Shown in pieces: positions 24,383 to 32,525 of a DNA stretch of 54,891 bases. The stretch is taken from contig CAYXFH010000145.1 in NCBI GenBank assembly GCA_964464245.1, positions 1-54,891 of the forward strand. Reading direction: 5' to 3'. Made by a program: the position numbers and the translations under genes. Position 1 is the stretch's first letter. The number at the start of each line of letters is the position of its first letter. Source of the DNA: JAPLHV01 sp964464245 (GTDB lineage: Bacteria > Caldisericota > JANLFM01). The notes beneath the pieces were generated by a model. That model searched no databases and was not told where the DNA came from. It saw only the letters and a list, made by a program, of their open reading frames with translations.

Positions 24383-27300
24383 TAGCCCGCTTCCTGGGTG
24401 GAAACAGCCACCCCAGCTTTGATAGGGGCGGGCTTGTGATTAGTAAGGATCCGCAGCAGCTCTTCGGCGCGGTCAAGGGCATTTCCCAGCTCATCTTCCT
24501 CAAGACGAAGGTAGAAGTCGGCTTCTCGTATTTTGAAGCGCTTGGGGAAGCGGCGCGCCAGCAAGACGAGGCGCTCCGGGTCGAAGAACGGCTCCGGCCC
24601 GACCTCGAAAACGAGAAGGCGGTCGTCCAGACGTACCCGTTCGATTCCGGCTTTCTCGGCCATTAAGCGCACACGGCTTACCCGCAGAAGATTCTCCAAG
24701 GGAAGAGGGATCGGCCCGAAGCGGTCACGCAATTGCTGGGCGACCTGACCCAACTCGTCCTCTCCGTGGATCTCCGGTCGCCCCAGAGAAGCGAGCCGCT
24801 CGTACAATTCCATCTTGCTCCCCTCGTCAGGGATGTAGTCGGATGGGATATAAGCGCTGATCTCCATCTCCAAGACGCTGTGCGAAATAAGTGGGATCTC
24901 TTCCTCGTCCATCTCAACCGGTATCGCCTCTCCCTTTCGCAGTCGGTCCATGGCCTCCTCCAACATCTGCCGGTACATTTGATAGCCGACGTTGATCATA
25001 AAGCCGTGCTGTTCTTCCCCAAGCAGATTCCCTGCTCCACGTATCTCCAGATCGCGGGTGGCGATCAAGAGGCCGGCCCCGAGGGTCGTGAAATCGCGAA
25101 TCGCTTCCAGGCGTTTCTCGGATTCTTCGGACAATGCGCGGCGCTTGGGGTAAAGGAAATAGGCATAGGCATGAATGTCGCTGCGCCCGACCCGCCCGCG
25201 CAATTGATAGAGCTGAGCCAAACCAAGGTTCTGGGCGTCTGAGACGATCAATGTATTAACATTGGGGAGGTCGATCCCACTTTCGATAATGGCAGTGCAA
25301 AGAAGGATATCGAATTGACCTTGGGCAAACTCCCACATCGTCTTCTCTAACCTCTCCTCAGCCATCTGACCATGCGCGGTGGCAATGCGGGCGTCCGGGA
25401 GAATAGATTGAAGGCGAGCGTGCAACCTTGGCAGTCCATGTATTCGGTTGTGTACCACGAAGGCCTGCCCGCCCCGTTCTATCTCTCGCAAGAGAGCGCT
25501 GCGGACGATTCCCTCATCTGCCTCCACAACATAAGTCTTCACTGGAAAACGGTTGGCCGGCGCGGTTTCGATCATGCTCACTTCGCGGATCCCCAAGAGG
25601 CTCATCTGAAGTGTGCGGGGAATGGGCGTAGCGGACAAGGTGAGAACATGCAAGTCCCCCTTCCACTCACGTATGCGCTCCTTTTGAAGAACCCCGAAAC
25701 GTTGCTCCTCATCGATGATCAACAACCCCAGATCTTTGAACTGGACGCGCTTCCCGAGCAAGCTATGGGTTCCGATGAGGATGTCGACGCGACCTTCGAC
25801 CACCTTTTGAAGAATCTCTTTCTGTTCTCCTTGCGAGCGGAAGCGGGAAAGCATTTCCGTTTGCACCGGGAAGTGACGCAATCGCTCTTGAAAGGTATTG
25901 AAGTGCTGCTGGCAGAGGATTGTCGTAGGGGCCAGAAAAGCCACTTGCTTATTGGCTAAAACGGCGCGGAAGGCGGCACGCAAAGCTACTTCCGTCTTAC
26001 CGTAGCCGACGTCGCCGCAGATCAAGCGGTCCATCGGTTTTTGCCGTTGCAGATCCCTCATGACATCCTGAATGGCTCTCTCTTGGTCTGCTGTCTCCTC
26101 AAAGGCGAAAGTCATGGAGAGATCTTCTTCCCAAGGCTGAACCTCGGGATAGGGTTCGGGAGCGGCGACCTCTCGGGCGGCATATAGCTCCAGCAGTTGA
26201 TGTGCAATTTCAGCCACTGCCCGTCGTGCTTTGCGTTTGGTGCGAGCCCAATCGGGGGAATGCAGGCGGGACAAAGAAGGCAGCTTGACGTTGTCTCCTA
26301 GGTACTTGGCCACCAGATAAATCTGTTCACTGGGAACATAAAGCTTGTCCTGGTCGGCGTAGGAGATCTGGATGTAGTCTCGAGAAAGACCATCGATCTC
26401 CAGAGTGGCCAGTCCCTGGTAACGCCCGATCCCGTATGTCTCATGAACGACCAGATCCCCTGATTTCAGCTCTTCCCAAGAGCTAAGAATCTTCGCTTCG
26501 CGGTATCGGCGCTCGCTTTTTGGTTTGCGTCGCCAACCGAACAACTCCATCTCGGAGACAAGGGTTAATTCCAAGGAGGGAAGCGTGAAACCAGGCGCAG
26601 GCGCCGTTTTCCACAGATAAGCCGCTCCTGGTTGCAGATCTCGGGCCCAATCCATCTCTTCAAGCGGAAGATCCTGGCTGCGAAAGAGATCCTGGTAGCG
26701 GGCTATCCCTCTGCCGGCAAGGATCACCCGCCGCCCTTCCTTTAACCACCCCTTCATCACTGGAAGAAAATCGGAGAGTTGCCCCTGGTATGAGGGCAAG
26801 GCTTGGTAAGGGAAATCGACATCTCCCCCGAAGGAAGAAAAGGAGAGGGACGGGAAAGAGTGAAAAACGGCTTGAAGCGACCACCAATCGGGAAGCAAGG
26901 GAAACTCAGCGGTCTGGCCGGCGCCAATCTCCCAGGACACTCTTCCGGGGGCTGTCATCCTTCCGGGGGCTGTCAAATTGCCGCGGGCTGTCGTGCCATA
27001 CGGGACTGCCTCGCCTTGATCGAGAGCGCTGCGGTAGGACATTTCACTGGCGCGCCGCGTCTCCTCGAAGGCTTGCTGCAGTTTCCCTTCCTCTTCCGAT
27101 AGAATCAAGGTAGATGGGGGTAAATGAGATAAAAGACTAGCCACGGGAGAGAAGAAAGGGTGATAATATTCTTCCCCAAGAAAGTGCATTCCCTTTTCCA
27201 ACAATCTCAAGTCAGACCCGACCGTCTCCTCTAGAAACCGAGCCTCGCTGGTCCGAAGGCGCTCGCGCAGCCTCTTGTGCTGGCGAGACAAGCCGGCTTG

Positions 27301-28005
27301 GATTGCCGCCAACCCTTCCTCATGAATCGAGAAAGCCCGCCAGGGGAGCAGCAGCGCTTCCTCAACCTGCCCTTCGGAGACTTGCGCACTGGGATCAAAG
27401 AGTCGTATCGAAGCCAAGACGTCTCCTTCGAATTCGAAGCGCAATGGAAGGGGTGAGCTTGGCGTGAACACATCGACGATGGCGCCTCGCTGGCTGTATT
27501 CACCGAGCGCTTCCACTCGGGCGCTTCGGCTATAGCCCGCCCCGTTGAGGAAACTCAGGAAGTCCTCACGCCACACCTCTTGGCCGAGACGAAATGCCAT
27601 GCGCTGTTGGTTGAAATAGCTGGGTGAAGGGCAAGACTGAAGCAAGGATCTCAAGGTTGCGCAGACTACCGGCAGACGACCTCCCCGGAGCTCCCACAGC
27701 GTGCTCAGGCGAGTTGCAAGAGTAGTCGAATCAGCAGGAGCTTTCTCACCGAAGTGCGGTTTCAGTGCTGGAAAAGGGTACACTGGAAGGCCCCACTCGG
27801 CCAGCAAGGATGCTGTCCTCTCCATCGGTTCTCCTTCTGCGAAGAGCAACAGCAGGGGGCGCAGCAACGACTGATAAATAGCGTAAATGAGAAGTGGCCG
27901 AAGACCTTCCCCCACCTGACCTAGACGCTGAGGATGACCTGCTTCCAAGCTGCTGATCAGCTTCCGCATGCCTTGTTCAGAGAGAAGCAACGAGGCCAGA
28001 TTCAT
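24382..28005 (-). CDS. mfd: Transcription-repair coupling factor Mfd
   Basis: About 1207 residues from the ATG at 28005, which overlaps the pth stop as ATGA. In order: UvrB-like N-terminal region, RNA-polymerase-interacting domain (LKSGDLVVHETYGIGRYQG), RecG-like helicase with GDVGYGKTEVALRAAF (Walker A), IIDEEQRFG, SATPIPRTL and QLRGRVGRSD, and a TRCF C-terminal domain. It removes stalled RNA polymerase at DNA lesions and recruits UvrA. A three-unit 18-bp repeat is inserted in frame in the N-terminal third (26939-26992), giving LTAPGRMTAPGRV. All core motifs are intact. Confidence 0.96.
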   Translation of the reverse strand: MNLASLLLSEQGMRKLISSLEAGHPQRLGQVGEGLRPLLIYAIYQSLLRPLLLLFAEGEPMERTASLLAEWGLPVYPFPALKPHFGEKAPADSTTLATRLSTLWELRGGRLPVVCATLRSLLQSCPSPSYFNQQRMAFRLGQEVWREDFLSFLNGAGYSRSARVEALGEYSQRGAIVDVFTPSSPLPLRFEFEGDVLASIRLFDPSAQVSEGQVEEALLLPWRAFSIHEEGLAAIQAGLSRQHKRLRERLRTSEARFLEETVGSDLRLLEKGMHFLGEEYYHPFFSPVASLLSHLPPSTLILSEEEGKLQQAFEETRRASEMSYRSALDQGEAVPYGTTARGNLTAPGRMTAPGRVSWEIGAGQTAEFPLLPDWWSLQAVFHSFPSLSFSSFGGDVDFPYQALPSYQGQLSDFLPVMKGWLKEGRRVILAGRGIARYQDLFRSQDLPLEEMDWARDLQPGAAYLWKTAPAPGFTLPSLELTLVSEMELFGWRRKPKSERRYREAKILSSWEELKSGDLVVHETYGIGRYQGLATLEIDGLSRDYIQISYADQDKLYVPSEQIYLVAKYLGDNVKLPSLSRLHSPDWARTKRKARRAVAEIAHQLLELYAAREVAAPEPYPEVQPWEEDLSMTFAFEETADQERAIQDVMRDLQRQKPMDRLICGDVGYGKTEVALRAAFRAVLANKQVAFLAPTTILCQQHFNTFQERLRHFPVQTEMLSRFRSQGEQKEILQKVVEGRVDILIGTHSLLGKRVQFKDLGLLIIDEEQRFGVLQKERIREWKGDLHVLTLSATPIPRTLQMSLLGIREVSMIETAPANRFPVKTYVVEADEGIVRSALLREIERGGQAFVVHNRIHGLPRLHARLQSILPDARIATAHGQMAEERLEKTMWEFAQGQFDILLCTAIIESGIDLPNVNTLIVSDAQNLGLAQLYQLRGRVGRSDIHAYAYFLYPKRRALSEESEKRLEAIRDFTTLGAGLLIATRDLEIRGAGNLLGEEQHGFMINVGYQMYRQMLEEAMDRLRKGEAIPVEMDEEEIPLISHSVLEMEISAYIPSDYIPDEGSKMELYERLASLGRPEIHGEDELGQVAQQLRDRFGPIPLPLENLLRVSRVRLMAEKAGIERVRLDDRLLVFEVGPEPFFDPERLVLLARRFPKRFKIREADFYLRLEEDELGNALDRAEELLRILTNHKPAPIKAGVAVSTQEAG
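26939..26992. repeat. 18-bp repeat, three units, inside mfd in inverted orientation
   Basis: Units at 26939-26956, 26957-26974 and 26975-26992 end in the shared gggggctgtc (gcgggctgtc in the third). Including the preceding CAGGAC, the plus strand matches the minus-strand mazG repeat with few changes, so the element has entered the two genes in opposite orientations and stayed in frame in both. Confidence 0.88.
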
Positions 28006-28604
28006 GGGGCGAGGAGGTTCTTCTTGTTGAAGCGGTTCATGCACATCGCGATACCCTCCCCCAGCCAGCAGTCGATACCGCGTTGAGCTTGCTCGATGAG
28101 CGCCGGAAGACAACCTTCATCCTCCGGCAAGAAAGGTTCGAGGATAAAATCTAGAGCTTTTTTCCCAGCTTCTCGACCTACGCCGAAGCGAAGGCGATCG
28201 AATTCAGCTTTTCGTACGTATTGCAGGATCGACGCCAGCCCTTGGTGACCTCCGGAGGAGCCTCCATGCTTGAAGCGGATCTCGCCCAAAGGCAGATCCG
28301 CATCATCGTGAATCACCAAGATCTCCTCCGCCTGGATGTGATAGAAACTACCGGCCCCGGCAACAGCTAGTCCAGACAGGTTCATAAAAGTCTGCGGCAA
28401 GAGAAGCAACCACCCTTCTCCTACCGCGATCTTTCCATGAAAACGCTTCCTCCAAGGAAGAACCCGTCGTTCCTCAGCAAAGGCTTGGGCGATGCGGAAG
28501 CCGATGTTGTGCCGGCTATTCCGGTATTCCATCCCCGGATTTCCCAGGCCGACGATCAGTCTAGCCCCCGGCATCTTGACAGCCCCCGGCAGGGAGTCCT
28601 TCAA
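28002..28604 (-). CDS. pth: Peptidyl-tRNA hydrolase
   Basis: 200 residues. RLIVGLGNPGMEYRNSRHNIGF contains the catalytic His and tRNA-end binding residues, and IHDDADLPLGEIRFKHGGSS carries the conserved Asp. The enzyme recycles peptidyl-tRNA. The first 14 residues (KDSLPGAVKMPGA) are encoded by the 18-bp repeat element, and the only ATG before the conserved core (28574) lies inside the element. The upstream start at 28604 is TTG, just after the ctc stop. The element may thus supply the start codon. Confidence 0.95.
   Translation of the reverse strand: MKDSLPGAVKMPGARLIVGLGNPGMEYRNSRHNIGFRIAQAFAEERRVLPWRKRFHGKIAVGEGWLLLLPQTFMNLSGLAVAGAGSFYHIQAEEILVIHDDADLPLGEIRFKHGGSSGGHQGLASILQYVRKAEFDRLRFGVGREAGKKALDFILEPFLPEDEGCLPALIEQAQRGIDCWLGEGIAMCMNRFNKKNLLAP
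28563..28599. repeat. 18-bp repeat element at the 5' end of pth
   Basis: agcccccggcatcttgac at 28563-28580 is followed by agcccccggcag and ggagtcct. On the minus strand it matches the start of the mazG array in 34 of 38 or more positions. The 20 bases 28578-28597 are an exact inverse of 30217-30236 in prs. Confidence 0.9.
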
Positions 28605-28606
28605 GA

Positions 28607-29242
28607 TTACGCTTCTTTGGCAGTCCTCTCGGCAGATTTGTTAGGAGCTTCCGCCACGACAGCGGGTGTCTCAACAACCTCTTCCTTCTCGGGTGGGATC
28701 AAAGTCACTACAGCCGTGCCGGCATCGGTGACGAGTCTTACTTTCTCTGGAAGAACCAAGTCTGCGGCGAATAGGCTATCACCGATACCCAACCCGCTGA
28801 CATCAACTACCAGGTAACTAGGGATGTCCATCGGCAGGCACTCTACTTCAACTTGGTGAAGATTCTCTTGCATAATGCCGCCCTCCTTGACGCCGATAGG
28901 AGTTCCGCGCAAATGGAGCGGTACATGGGCGCTGATCACTAATTCCAGGGAGATGGCATGAAAATCAATGTGCTGGATGGTTCGGTAGACGGGCTCACGC
29001 TGCAGTTCCTTCACAATCGTCACGACTGGTTTGGTTTCACCCTCTACCAGTAAGCTGAAGATGGCGTTGGAGCCGCTTCGCTCCAGCGTCTTGACGAAGC
29101 CTTTGTGATCGACGGCGATGGCTATCGGCTCAACGTTCTTGCCATACACGACAGCGGGAATCCATCCCTGCCGTCGTAAGCCATGCGTTTCCCCCTTGGT
29201 TGTGGCAGCCCTTCGGGATGCCTCTAATCGGACTTCTGCCAT
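28607..29242 (-). CDS. rplY: Ribosomal protein L25, CTC form
   Basis: 211 residues: an L25 N-terminal 5S-rRNA-binding domain (GLRRQGWIPAVVYGKN) and the TL5/CTC C-terminal beta domain (HVPLHLRGTPIGVKEGG), with an Ala/Glu-rich tail. ATG start behind AGGAGA. It lies between prs and pth, the usual Firmicutes arrangement. Confidence 0.95.
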   Translation of the reverse strand: MAEVRLEASRRAATTKGETHGLRRQGWIPAVVYGKNVEPIAIAVDHKGFVKTLERSGSNAIFSLLVEGETKPVVTIVKELQREPVYRTIQHIDFHAISLELVISAHVPLHLRGTPIGVKEGGIMQENLHQVEVECLPMDIPSYLVVDVSGLGIGDSLFAADLVLPEKVRLVTDAGTAVVTLIPPEKEEVVETPAVVAEAPNKSAERTAKEA

Positions 29243-29257
29243 GATTATTCTCCTTTC

Positions 29258-30253
29258 CTAATACAGGGCGATTTGTTCGGATGAACCGTAGCTGAAGAGG
29301 TCTGAGATGGAACGGTTCTCGCGGATGCGGGTGATCCCTTCCCCCAAGAGCGGCGCCACGGAGAGGACCTTAATCTTGTCGATCATCTTTTCAGGGGGGA
29401 TGGGAACAGTATTGGTCACCACTAATTCGGCAATTGGAGAATCGGCAAGCATTTTCACCGAGTCGCCACAAAGGACCGCGTGGGTGCAAGCTGCGATGAT
29501 CTGCCGCGCTCCGGCCTTATAGATCGTGTCGGCAGCAGAGAGCAGCGTCTTCCCGGTGGTAATCATGTCGTCCACCAAGACTGCCACCTTCCCGCTGACG
29601 TCCCCGATCACTCCCATCGTTTCCACTCGGTCAGGGCCCATGCGACGCTTCTCAACGATGGCCAGGGAGTAGTTCAGTTTATCCGAGAGAATGCGGGTTC
29701 GAGGAACCCGGCCGATGTCGGGTGAGACCACTACTGCCTCTTGCAGACCTTTCTTCTTAAGGAAGTAGTCTTGAAAGAGCAGGCTGGCTGTCAGATTGTC
29801 GAAGGGGATGTTGAAGAAGCCCTGGATCTGGCCGGCATGAAGGTCAACAGCCACCACTCGGTTGGCTCCGGCCACCGTCAACAGGTCGGCCACCAATTTA
29901 GCAGTGATCGGCTCTCGCGGCTTAGTCTTGCGGTCCTGGCGACCGTAGCCGTAGTATGGCACGATGGCGGTGATGCTCCTGGCCGACGCTCTCTTCAGCG
30001 AGTCGATCATGACCAGCAATTCCACCAGGTTCTCGTTGACGGGTGGGCAAGTCGGCTGGAGGAGGAAAACATCCTGTCCGCGCACGCTCTCTTGGCAACG
30101 GACATGGATCTCGCCGTCCGGGAAGCGCGATGCTTCCATGGCGCCGAGAGGAATATGGAGAAAATCGGCGACCTCTTGAGCCAGGGCTAGGTTGGCATTC
30201 CCGCTGAATAGATGAAACTCCCTGCCGGGGGCTGTCTGCTCTTCCAAGCTCAT
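29258..30253 (-). CDS. prs: Ribose-phosphate pyrophosphokinase (PRPP synthase)
   Basis: 331 residues. FSGNANLALAQEVADFLHIPLG opens the family core, YYGYGRQDRKTKPREPITAK is the ATP loop and VAVLVDDMITTGKTL the PRPP-binding loop. It makes PRPP for nucleotide, His and Trp synthesis. The N-terminus before the core (EEQTAPGRE) is extended and encoded by an inverted copy of the 18-bp element. The start overlaps the glmU stop by four bases. Confidence 0.97.
   Translation of the reverse strand: MSLEEQTAPGREFHLFSGNANLALAQEVADFLHIPLGAMEASRFPDGEIHVRCQESVRGQDVFLLQPTCPPVNENLVELLVMIDSLKRASARSITAIVPYYGYGRQDRKTKPREPITAKLVADLLTVAGANRVVAVDLHAGQIQGFFNIPFDNLTASLLFQDYFLKKKGLQEAVVVSPDIGRVPRTRILSDKLNYSLAIVEKRRMGPDRVETMGVIGDVSGKVAVLVDDMITTGKTLLSAADTIYKAGARQIIAACTHAVLCGDSVKMLADSPIAELVVTNTVPIPPEKMIDKIKVLSVAPLLGEGITRIRENRSISDLFSYGSSEQIALY
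30217..30236. repeat. Copy of the 18-bp element at the 5' end of prs, inverted
   Basis: actccctgccgggggctgtc on the plus strand equals the minus-strand sequence in pth (28597-28578) base for base over 20 positions. Read in the prs frame it encodes Thr-Ala-Pro-Gly-Arg. Confidence 0.88.
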
Positions 30254-31230
30254 CGTTCTTCTCCTCGATTAGACAGGCCTTGCATGCAGGACAGCCCGCG
30301 ACAGCGCGTCCCGTCCGGGATGACGGCGTCAACCAAATGCAGGAAGGGTCCCAGCACACAACCTTGACCGATACGGCAGGCGCCTTCCAGAACAGTAAAA
30401 GGCTTGATCACGGTGTCCGGCTTCAAGCGCACTTCCCAGTCCAAAGAGACGCTGCTCGGGTCTTCCATTGTGACTCCCGCTCTCATCCACTGGCGCAATA
30501 TGCGGTCATGCAAGATGCTCCGGCATTGACTTAGCTGCATTCGATCGTTGACCCCGATGACAGGAATATCATCCACCCGGATAGCCTGAACGTTTCCCGC
30601 CTTGCGCATCATCGGCAGCACGTCGTTCAGGTAGTACTCGCCTTGGGCGTTTTCGGGGCAAAGACGCTCCAGGTAGCCGAAGACCGCCGGTAGGGAAAAA
30701 GCATAGACAGAAGTGGACACCTCATGGATGGTCTTCTCGGCGGCGCCGGCATCCGCTTCCTCAATGATCGAGTCGAAAGCGCCATCGGCATTGCGACGAA
30801 CACGCCCCAGGAGAGAAGGATCCTCCACATCAGCAGTCAGAACTGAACCCAAACACTGCGATTGAGACTGGTGCGCTTCCAACAAACGAGAGAGATGATC
30901 GGTTCGCACTAAAGGGATGTCTCCCGGCAAGACCAGTAATGTCCCGGTCTCGTCACTCAAGGCTTCCCTGGCTTGCTGCAAGGCGTGTCCAGTCCCAAGC
31001 TGGTGATTCTGCCACGCATAACGGTAGCCGGATCCGATTTGCTCTTGCACCTGTTCCCCACCATGACCGACAACGATCACTGTCTGCGCCAAGTTCAGCG
31101 GTTTTAAGGAATCCAAGGCGTAGGAAATCATCGGCCGCCCCAGTAAGGAGTGTAAAACTTTGGGGAGAGCGGAATTCATTCGCTTACCCATGCCGGCTGC
31201 CAACACGACTGCATACAAGCGTTCTTGCAT
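30250..31230 (-). CDS. glmU: GlmU-type UDP-GlcNAc pyrophosphorylase, truncated (acetyltransferase domain largely missing)
   Basis: About 326 residues against the usual 450. The uridylyltransferase domain is complete: LAAGMGKRMNSALPKVLHSL, QLGTGHALQQA, LPGDIPL, GEYYLNDV and GVNDRMQLSQ. Only the first coils of the left-handed beta helix follow (VTMEDPSSVSLDWEV to VIPDGT). The protein then ends CRGLSCMQGLSNRGEER, encoded by a degenerate copy of the 18-bp element. The acetyltransferase active-site His region is absent, so GlcN-1-P acetylation must be done elsewhere. The start is the ATG at 31230. Confidence 0.9.
   Translation of the reverse strand: MQERLYAVVLAAGMGKRMNSALPKVLHSLLGRPMISYALDSLKPLNLAQTVIVVGHGGEQVQEQIGSGYRYAWQNHQLGTGHALQQAREALSDETGTLLVLPGDIPLVRTDHLSRLLEAHQSQSQCLGSVLTADVEDPSLLGRVRRNADGAFDSIIEEADAGAAEKTIHEVSTSVYAFSLPAVFGYLERLCPENAQGEYYLNDVLPMMRKAGNVQAIRVDDIPVIGVNDRMQLSQCRSILHDRILRQWMRAGVTMEDPSSVSLDWEVRLKPDTVIKPFTVLEGACRIGQGCVLGPFLHLVDAVIPDGTRCRGLSCMQGLSNRGEER
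30272..30308. repeat. Degenerate 18-bp element at the 3' end of glmU
   Basis: gacaggccttgcatgcag (30272-30289) and gacagcccgcg (30290-30300) are spaced 18 bases apart, followed by acagcgcg. The second half resembles the third unit inside mfd (ccgcgggctgtc, read on the other strand). It encodes the last residues of the shortened GlmU. Confidence 0.6.
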
Positions 31231-31249
31231 GATCCTCACTTGTTCGTTT

Positions 31250-31323
31250 TGGCTGGGGAGGATGGGCTCGAACCACCGTCGGCGGATCCAAAGTCCGCTG
31301 TCCTACCACTGGACGACTCCCCA
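31250..31323 (-). tRNA. tRNA-Gln (anticodon TTG)
   Basis: The cloverleaf closes fully: acceptor TGGGGAG/CTCCCCA, D stem GTCC/GGAC, anticodon stem GCGGA/TCCGC around CTTTGGA, and T arm with TTCGAGC. CCA is encoded after discriminator G. It lies just upstream of glmU and just downstream of tRNA-Glu. Confidence 0.96.
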
Positions 31324-31389
31324 GCGAAAAATACCTGACGAGTTCCAGCATCCGCTTCGACTCGGTTCAGACGTTCTTTCCGAAAACTG

Positions 31390-31465
31390 TGGTACCCCCA
31401 GGCGGAATTGAACCGCCGTCTTCGCCTTGAAAGGGCGATGTCCTCGGCCACTAGACTATGGGGGC
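31390..31465 (-). tRNA. tRNA-Glu (anticodon TTC)
   Basis: Acceptor GCCCCCA/TGGGGGT, anticodon loop CTTTCAA within TCGCC/GGCGA, T arm with TTCAATT, discriminator A and encoded CCA. It is transcribed toward tRNA-Gln and glmU from the promoter at 31482-31510. Confidence 0.96.
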
Positions 31466-31481
31466 ACAAAAAGCCGGAGAT

Positions 31482-31510
31482 AGTCTACCCGATCGCATCC
31501 TCCCTCGCAA
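31482..31510 (-). promoter_or_regulatory. Promoter of tRNA-Glu/tRNA-Gln (and probably glmU)
   Basis: TTGCGA (31505-31510) and TAGACT (31482-31487) on the minus strand are separated by exactly 17 bases. The -10 ends about 17 bases before the tRNA-Glu 5' end. Confidence 0.75.
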
Positions 31511-31575
31511 GGTCGTTCGGGGGCTGGGTGGAGTCGCTCCTTACGGTGCATTAGTAGACTGCTGCCGAAGGCTGA

Positions 31576-32475
31576 TTAGTCCAAGGAACGAATCAGAATC
31601 TTTCCTCTATCATAGATGCCCAGAGGCATCCTTTCGGTATTGGCGTAATAACCGATCTGACCGCGCCAGTCGATCCCGATGAGGCCTCCTGCGAAGGTCT
31701 GCGGATCCTCAGGCAGAAGAGTGGTGACAGCTTTCAAGACAGGCTCCCGGCGCATCATCTGAACTGCGCGGAAAGCCAGTAAACGGCGCATGATCTGTTC
31801 CCCGTGGCCGGTAGCGGCGGCGCCTCCCCAACGAGAGGCAAAAAGCCCAGCTCCTAAGATCGGCGTGTCGCCAACCCGGCCCGGGAGCTTCCCAGCCAAA
31901 CCCCCGGTGGAGCAAGCCACCGCCAACCGCCCACTTCGGTCTCTGGCTACTGCTCCAACCGTATCACTGCAACGCTGCAACCCTCGGAAATTCTCCAGGT
32001 GGGGAAGAAGATTGGACTGTCGCTGGTCAACGATCTCACGCCATAGAGACCGTTGCGAGTCTGTGGTCGGATCGTAGTGAGGAAAACCGCAGGAGCGAGC
32101 AAACCTCGTAGCGGCTTCCCCAACCAAGAGGAGATGATCGGTGCGCGTCATCACTTCACGCGCCACATCGATCGGGTGCTGCACATTCTCTAGGGCTGCC
32201 ACCGCCCCGAACATCCCTTCGCTGGTCATCACGGCGGCGTCCATCTGGGCTCTCCCGTCAAGATTCAAGGAAGAACCGGACCCACAATTGAAAAGAGGGT
32301 CATCCTCAAGAACCTCAATGGAGGCAATGACTGCTTCCAGCGCGTTTTCCCTCTCTAGGACGGCAATCCCGCAGTCAAGCGCCCGTCGGATACCCTCTTG
32401 ATAACTTTCACCGGAGACCTCGCGCCAAGATCCCCCATGATCGTTCCAAGCCCCACCGTGGACGATAAGTTGCAT
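31576..32475 (-). CDS. Isoaspartyl peptidase/plant-type L-asparaginase (N-terminal-nucleophile hydrolase), copy 1
   Basis: About 299 residues from the ATG at 32475 (MQLIVHGGAW). NCGSGSSLNLDGRAQMDAAVM is the oxyanion and substrate region. DTVGAVARD holds the Thr that becomes the nucleophile after autocleavage; here it is preceded by Asp rather than Gly. GGAAATGHGEQIM follows near the C-terminus. Known members hydrolyse isoaspartyl dipeptides and L-Asn. A close paralogue lies immediately upstream. An upstream in-frame extension would overlap that paralogue by about 90 bases and lacks a ribosome site. Confidence 0.9.
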   Translation of the reverse strand: MQLIVHGGAWNDHGGSWREVSGESYQEGIRRALDCGIAVLERENALEAVIASIEVLEDDPLFNCGSGSSLNLDGRAQMDAAVMTSEGMFGAVAALENVQHPIDVAREVMTRTDHLLLVGEAATRFARSCGFPHYDPTTDSQRSLWREIVDQRQSNLLPHLENFRGLQRCSDTVGAVARDRSGRLAVACSTGGLAGKLPGRVGDTPILGAGLFASRWGGAAATGHGEQIMRRLLAFRAVQMMRREPVLKAVTTLLPEDPQTFAGGLIGIDWRGQIGYYANTERMPLGIYDRGKILIRSLD

Positions 32476-32525
32476 GATGCCGCTTACCTTATTGCCTTTA
32501 AAGCAAACAAGGTGGTCTGATTCTT

